DNA of 10,291 bases from Alphaproteobacteria bacterium (GTDB lineage: Bacteria; Pseudomonadota; Alphaproteobacteria; Rhizobiales; Xanthobacteraceae): positions 1 to 10,291 of the forward strand of contig VAZH01000108.1 of the NCBI GenBank assembly GCA_005884465.1, read 5' to 3'. Below the pieces are notes generated by a model that worked only from the letters and a program-made list of their open reading frames with translations, had not been told where the DNA came from and did no database searches. The translations under genes were made by a program, and so were the position numbers. Below, one piece after another: positions 6,323 to 10,291 of this stretch (positions are counted from its first letter, which is position 1; each line of letters starts with the position of its first letter).

Positions 6323-6805
6323 ATGAAAGAGCTCGTTGCGATCGCCGACAAAATAGCGGCCAAACTGATCGAGCGGCGCCAGACCATCGCGGTCGCCGAA
6401 TCCTCGACCGGCGGCCTGATTTCCGCAGCGCTGCTCGCGGTGCCCGGCGCCTCCGCCTATTTTCTCGGCTCGGCGGTGGTCTATACCCGCGATGCGCGGC
6501 GGATTCTCATGGACATCCCGGATGAGGCGATGAAAGGAATTCGTTCGGCTTCGGAAGTTTACGCGAAGCTGCTCGCGAGCCAGATCCGCGATCGCTTCTC
6601 CAGCGATTGGGGTCTGTCGGAGACCGGCGCGACCGGGCCGGCCGGCAACCGCTATGGCGACGCCGCCGGCCATTCCTGCATGGCGGTCGCAGGTCTGAAG
6701 CAGTCGGCGATTACGCTTGAGACCGGCAGCGCCGACCGGATCGCCAACATGCACGTGTTTGCGGCTACGGCGCTGGACCTTATGTTGCAGAAGCTGTCGC
6801 GCTAA
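6323..6805 (+). CDS. CinA C-terminal domain (PncC-like) family protein, divergent
   Basis: This 160-residue protein corresponds to the stand-alone CinA C-terminal domain, the family that includes nicotinamide-nucleotide amidohydrolase PncC, which converts NMN to NaMN in NAD salvage. The nucleophile motif AESSTGGLIS is intact (S27). The domain continues with VPGASAYFLGSAVVYT and a Gly-rich TGATGPAGN (101-109). Two departures from typical PncC are seen. The Lys of the YSNxxK motif is Arg59 (YTRDAR), and the usual SGIAGPxGG reads TGATGPAGN. Amidase activity is therefore uncertain. The start is the ATG six bases after the MBL gene stop, with AGGAG at 6308-6312. The gene ends before a repeat element and converges on the type I secretion genes. 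Confidence 0.82.
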   Translation: MKELVAIADKIAAKLIERRQTIAVAESSTGGLISAALLAVPGASAYFLGSAVVYTRDARRILMDIPDEAMKGIRSASEVYAKLLASQIRDRFSSDWGLSETGATGPAGNRYGDAAGHSCMAVAGLKQSAITLETGSADRIANMHVFAATALDLMLQKLSR

Positions 6806-6817
6806 CTGCTCGTTATT

Positions 6818-6938
6818 GTCGTCCCTGCGAACGCAGGGACCCATCCGCCGCGGCGTTTGTTTTGAGAGATGCTGTCCGACGATTTTCGCGCGACCACGAT
6901 TGGTTGTGGTTATGGGTCCCCGCGTTCGCCGGGACGAC
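6818..6938. repeat. Second intergenic hairpin element with 27-bp imperfect inverted ends
   Basis: The left arm (6818-6844) and right arm (6912-6938) are near-complementary inverted copies that begin and end with GTCGTCCC and GGGACGAC. The left arm itself folds as an 8-bp stem, GTCCCTGC/GCAGGGAC, around a GAAC loop. The right arm folds as an analogous hairpin with one mismatch. The middle (about 6845-6911) is unique. The element fills the gap between the convergent CinA-like and HlyD genes, so it probably ends transcription from both sides. Its GTCCCTGCGAACGCAGGGAC core resembles intergenic repeats I recall from Bradyrhizobium genomes. It is different in sequence from the element at 5049-5196. 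Confidence 0.7.
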
Positions 6939-6953
6939 GTCGTGGATTATTTC

Positions 6954-8264
6954 TCACCTCTCGCGGAACGTGCGCATCAACTGATCGCTCAGCGGCTTGA
7001 TCAGGTAGGACAGCATGGTGCGGTCCCCGGTTTGCACGAAGGCTTCGACCGGCATGCCGGGTATCAGCTTGACGTCGCCGAGGCGCGCGACTTCTGCCGG
7101 CGGCATCGAGACGCGGATCGTGTAATAGCTTTGCCCGGTGCGCTGGTCAGTGGTGACGTCTGGCGAAACGCGGATGACGACACCATTCAGTTCAGGCGTG
7201 GTGCGCTGGTTGAATGCCGACAGCCGCAGCAGCGTCTTCTGGCCGATCTGCAATTTATCGATATCCTGCGGATTGACCTTGGCCTCGACCTGGAGGTCGT
7301 CGGCCTGCGGCACGATCATCATGATGGCATCGCCAGCGGTGATCACCCCGCCCACGGTATGGACCGTGGACTGCAGCACCATGCCGTCCTGCGGCGCGCG
7401 GATGTCGACCCGCCGCAACTGATCTTCAGCCGTGACCTTGCGCTCGACGAACTCACCGATCTTGTCGTTGGTCTCGCGCAAATCCTTGGAGACCTCGCTG
7501 ATCATATCCTTGTCGACCTGAATGATCTGCAGTTCGGTCTCGGTGATCTTGCCCTTGGCCTGCGCCTTCGATGCAATGTACTGCGCCCGCTCGCCGGCCA
7601 GCCGGGCCGCGTCGCGCTCCAGCACCGTCAGACGCGAAATCTGAACCAGGTGCTGTTCGTACAGCGAGCGAACGCCGACCAGTTCCTTCTCCACCAGCGC
7701 AATTTCCTTGTCTTTCGCCTTTTCCTGCGCGCTCAGGCCTGCGATCTCCTCGTTCAACTGCGTGACCCGTTCGCGCAATTGCGCCTTCTGTCCGGCCCTT
7801 CCATTGACACGAACCTCGAACAGTTTGGTTTCGCTCGCGATGACGGCCTTGACATCGGGGTCCTCGGCCCGCGAGAGCAGCATCTGAGGAAATACGATCT
7901 CGTCGAGGCCCCGCTGTTCGGCCTCTAACCGCGCGGCCCTCGCCCACAACCCGTCGAGGTTTTTGGTGACGATCGCGAGGCTCGCCTTGGTAACCGTGTC
8001 ATCGAGCCGCACGACAATGTCGCCGGCCTTGACGACATCGCCATCCCGCACGCGCACCTCGCCGACCACGCCGCCGGTCGGATGCTGCACTTTTTTCACG
8101 TTGGATTCGACGACAACCGATCCCGGCGCGATCAACGCCCCCGAGATCTGCGCCGTCGATGCCCAGCCGCCCAGCCCACCGGCAAGAATGACGACCACCG
8201 CCAGGCCGATGATCAAATGCAGCCGTATCGACTGCAGCGATCCCTTCTTCTCGCTGCCGCTCAT
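6954..8264 (-). CDS. HlyD family type I secretion periplasmic adaptor (membrane fusion protein)
   Basis: This 436-residue protein has a short cytoplasmic N-terminus and one membrane anchor at about residues 15-35. A biotinyl-lipoyl-like half follows (HPTGGVVGEVRVRDGDVVKAGDIVVRLDD, about 61-89), then a long Ala/Glu/Lys-rich coiled-coil region at about 95-285. The second lipoyl half is RRVDIRAPQDGMVLQSTVHTVGGVITAGD, and the C-terminus is the family's conserved GMPVEAFVQTGDRTMLSYLIKPLSDQL. It would link the inner-membrane ABC exporter to a TolC-like outer-membrane channel, as PrtE/PrsE do in protease and glycanase export. The ATG overlaps the ABC gene stop as ATGA, with GGAGG 12 bases upstream, so the two are translationally coupled. 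The outer-membrane component is not in the window. Confidence 0.93.
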   Translation of the reverse strand: MSGSEKKGSLQSIRLHLIIGLAVVVILAGGLGGWASTAQISGALIAPGSVVVESNVKKVQHPTGGVVGEVRVRDGDVVKAGDIVVRLDDTVTKASLAIVTKNLDGLWARAARLEAEQRGLDEIVFPQMLLSRAEDPDVKAVIASETKLFEVRVNGRAGQKAQLRERVTQLNEEIAGLSAQEKAKDKEIALVEKELVGVRSLYEQHLVQISRLTVLERDAARLAGERAQYIASKAQAKGKITETELQIIQVDKDMISEVSKDLRETNDKIGEFVERKVTAEDQLRRVDIRAPQDGMVLQSTVHTVGGVITAGDAIMMIVPQADDLQVEAKVNPQDIDKLQIGQKTLLRLSAFNQRTTPELNGVVIRVSPDVTTDQRTGQSYYTIRVSMPPAEVARLGDVKLIPGMPVEAFVQTGDRTMLSYLIKPLSDQLMRTFRER

Positions 8265-10006
8265 GATTTGGCAACGCCTCCATCGGATACGATCTTGATG
8301 GGACTGGGCGGCGCAACCCGCTGCAGCACCTGACCCAGAACGGTTTCCTTGGGGCCGAACGCCTGCATGCGGCCGTCCTTGAGGACAAGCAGGTGATCGA
8401 CGGCCTCGATCCCGATCGGCCGGTGCGCCACGACCACCACGATGGCGCCACGCTCGCGCGCCGCGCGAACCGCCCGTGTCAGCGCCTCATCTCCCTCGGT
8501 ATCGAGATTGGAGTTCGGCTCGTCAAGGACGATGAGGAACGGATTGCCGTAGAGCGCCCTCGCCAAGGCCACGCGCTGTGCCTGACCGGCTGAAAGCGCG
8601 GTGCCCTGCTCGCCGGTCTGGGTGTCGTAGCCATCGCGCATCTTGATGATCATCTCGTGGACGCCAGCCTCCTTCGCGGCCGCGATGATGGTGTCGGAGC
8701 CGGCGTTCGGATCGAAACGGCAAATATTCTGGGCCACGCTACCGGCGAACAGTTCGACATCCTGTGGCAGATAACCGACATAACGGCCGAGCACATCGGA
8801 GGACCACTGATCGAGCGCCGCGCCGTCGAGCCGCACTTTGCCGCGGAACGGCTGCCATACGCCGACCACCGCGCGCACCAGCGAGGACTTGCCCGATCCG
8901 CTTGGCCCTATGACTCCCAATCCGTTTCCGGCCTCAAGTGCGAACGTCACGTCCTGAACAATGACCCTCTGATCGCCCGGCGGCACGATGCTGACGCCCT
9001 CGACCGACAGGCGGCTCGACGGGCTCTGCAGCGACGTCTGCGCGGCTCGCGCGGGCAGCGATTCGAGCAGCCGGTTCAGGCGGTGCCAGCTCTGCCGCGC
9101 GGCAACGAAGCCCTTCCAATGCGCGATGGCCAGATCGACCGGCGCCAGCGCCCGCGCGGCCAGGATCGAACCCGCGATGATAATGCCCGCGGTCGCCTCC
9201 TGATGGATCACCAGATAGGCGCCGACGGCAAGCACCGCCGACTGCAGGCTCATGCGCATGACCTTGGCAATCGCGCCGAGACCCCCGGCGACATCGCTGG
9301 CGCGCTGATTGCCCGCCAGATAGTTCTCGTTGGCCTCGCTCCAGCGCTTGGTGAGGCGACCGGCCATTCCCATCGCCACCAGCACCTCGGCATTGCGCCG
9401 GCTGCTGGCGGCCAGATCATTGCGGCGCGCCGCCAGGCCCATCGCCTCCCGCGCCGGCGCGCGCGACATGAACTCGGTCACGAGGGTCAGGGTGACCAGA
9501 ATGATGGCCCCTACCAGCGCCGTCATGCCGATCAGGACATGGAACGCGAAACAGATCGCCAGATAGAACGGCAGCCACGGCAAATCAAAGAACGCGCCCG
9601 GGCCCATGCTGCCGAGGAACGAACGAACATTGTCCAGATCGCGCAGCGGCTGAAGGCCCTCGTTGCGACCGCCGACCATCAGCGGCAGGCGCACAATGGT
9701 TTCGAACACCCGGTTGTTGAGGGCTTCGTCGAGCGAAGTTCCGATACGGCCCAGGATTCGTCCCCGGATCAGGTCGAGGAAGCCTTGGGCGATGTATAAT
9801 CCGCCGGCGAGAACGACCAAACCGACAAGGGTCGGTACGCTCCGGCTTGGGAGCACCCGGTCGTAGATCTCCAGCATGAAGATCGACCCGGTCAGATAGA
9901 GCAGGTTGATCATGCAACTCATGGCGCCGACGCCAATAAACGCACTGCGGCAGGCGCGCAGCGCATCACCGAGTTCGGAACGCCGGACACCGGGAACGGC
10001 TGCCAT
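8261..10006 (-). CDS. Type I secretion system permease/ATPase (PrtD/PrsD-like ABC exporter)
   Basis: This 581-residue half-transporter has a membrane domain at about residues 20-310 with around six hydrophobic segments, including the family-typical SIFMLEIYDRVLPSRSVPTL. An ATP-binding domain follows at about 333-560. Visible ATPase motifs are Walker A GPSGSGKSS (367-375), Q-loop Q415, signature LSAGQAQR (471-478; Ala in place of the usual second Gly), Walker B LIVLDEP (491-497) and the H-loop His528. It forms the dimeric inner-membrane engine that exports unfolded, usually RTX or glycine-rich proteins with a C-terminal signal. There is no N-terminal C39 peptidase or peptidase-like domain, so it belongs to the PrtD type rather than the HlyB or bacteriocin type. 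I chose the ATG at 10006; a TTG at 10009 directly before it is possible. An AGGA lies just upstream. Confidence 0.93.
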   Translation of the reverse strand: MAAVPGVRRSELGDALRACRSAFIGVGAMSCMINLLYLTGSIFMLEIYDRVLPSRSVPTLVGLVVLAGGLYIAQGFLDLIRGRILGRIGTSLDEALNNRVFETIVRLPLMVGGRNEGLQPLRDLDNVRSFLGSMGPGAFFDLPWLPFYLAICFAFHVLIGMTALVGAIILVTLTLVTEFMSRAPAREAMGLAARRNDLAASSRRNAEVLVAMGMAGRLTKRWSEANENYLAGNQRASDVAGGLGAIAKVMRMSLQSAVLAVGAYLVIHQEATAGIIIAGSILAARALAPVDLAIAHWKGFVAARQSWHRLNRLLESLPARAAQTSLQSPSSRLSVEGVSIVPPGDQRVIVQDVTFALEAGNGLGVIGPSGSGKSSLVRAVVGVWQPFRGKVRLDGAALDQWSSDVLGRYVGYLPQDVELFAGSVAQNICRFDPNAGSDTIIAAAKEAGVHEMIIKMRDGYDTQTGEQGTALSAGQAQRVALARALYGNPFLIVLDEPNSNLDTEGDEALTRAVRAARERGAIVVVVAHRPIGIEAVDHLLVLKDGRMQAFGPKETVLGQVLQRVAPPSPIKIVSDGGVAKS

Positions 10007-10291
10007 CAATCCTGATCTCTTCGCGAAAGGTGGGCGCCCCCCTGATATACGAAGGTACGCGAGGTCTCATCTTACCGATTTTTATAGCTAGCGTCCATTG
10101 AAGTGACGTTAACCTAAACGCCTTCCGCGGCCGCCACCCTCGTCTGTATGCGGAAAATGGAACCAAGCCCGGCAGCGGCAGGACAGGCACCGCGGGCCTG
10201 CCATGGAACGCAGGCGAGCAAGCGTGGCACGGCCGGGAGGCGGTCGAACTGGAACAGGAACCGCCGCAGCGGCTAGTTTGCCGCCGCGGCG
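10007..10291. other. Upstream region of the type I secretion operon, no supported gene
   Basis: This stretch should contain the promoter of the - strand ABC/HlyD operon. An AT-richer patch at about 10070-10115 includes TATAAA on the - strand (10086-10081), but I see no -35 at proper spacing. Three frames stay open to the window edge in the final part: + strand from 10102, + strand from an ATG at 10203, and - strand with a stop at 10111-10109. None gives a protein I recognise, and no frame has clearly superior codon use. A gene continuing past the right edge cannot be excluded. Confidence 0.5.

Noticed and set aside
6717..7928. A 403-codon + strand open frame opposite the HlyD gene
   Set aside because: It runs across the end of the CinA-like gene, the intergenic repeat and the antisense of HlyD. 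The HlyD protein has conserved start-to-end family features, so this is a shadow.
8657..9799. A 380-codon + strand open frame opposite the ABC exporter gene
   Set aside because: It is antisense to the Walker A, signature and membrane segments of the ABC protein. Its own product is His/Arg/Gln-rich with no domain.
10081..10112. TATAAA with TTAACG upstream as a promoter for the type I secretion operon
   Set aside because: The spacer is 20 bp, too long for a sigma70 promoter, and no better -35 is present; only the AT-rich context remains.
10102..10291. Frames open to the right edge (+ from 10102, + from ATG 10203, - ending at 10109)
   Set aside because: Several frames are open at once in high-GC sequence. 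None has a convincing ribosome binding site plus coding bias, and the translations match no family I know.

Overview
The window looks like chromosomal DNA of a GC-rich alphaproteobacterium of the Bradyrhizobium/Rhodopseudomonas group. The basis is strongly G/C-biased third codon positions, a short DUF1127 protein of the rhizobial type, a PrtD/PrtE-like type I exporter, and two intergenic hairpin mosaics of the kind I associate with Bradyrhizobiaceae. The genus is inferred from memory of such sequences; no rRNA or other marker is present. I found no tRNA, rRNA, CRISPR, insertion sequence, prophage or clear frameshift.

Layout. (1) The 3' end of a crotonase-family (enoyl-CoA hydratase/isomerase) gene runs into the window on the + strand and converges on a GNAT acetyltransferase on the - strand. 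Behind the GNAT gene lies a small DUF1127 gene, also on the - strand. (2) A 115-bp divergent promoter region separates DUF1127 from a + strand run: a LysR/GcvA-type regulator, tcuA (FAD-dependent tricarballylate dehydrogenase) and tcuB (membrane Fe-S electron-transfer partner). tcuA starts 29 bp after the regulator, and tcuB overlaps tcuA by 14 bp. This resembles the Salmonella tcuRABC order, but the transporter gene tcuC is not in the slot after tcuB. (3) A 299-bp non-coding stretch carries a hairpin-rich repeat element, followed by a probable operon of an exported metallo-beta-lactamase-fold hydrolase and a short, divergent CinA C-terminal-domain (PncC-like) protein. (4) A second repeat element sits in the convergent gap before a - strand type I secretion pair: the inner-membrane ABC permease/ATPase and the HlyD-type adaptor, coupled by an ATGA overlap. 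The last ~280 bp, upstream of the ABC gene, hold no gene I can support.

How the genes work together. TcuA should oxidise tricarballylate to cis-aconitate and pass electrons from its FAD through TcuB to the membrane electron carriers, with the adjacent LysR protein as the likely regulator. The ABC and HlyD proteins form the inner-membrane and periplasm-spanning parts of an exporter whose outer-membrane partner and substrate are not in the window. The remaining genes are ordinary metabolic or accessory genes. I did not find a convincingly new multi-gene system. The items most worth a second look are the palindromic intergenic mosaic with covarying stems, the tcu locus without tcuC, the operator-like inverted repeats in the divergent promoter region, and substitutions of family-conserved residues in the crotonase and CinA-like proteins.
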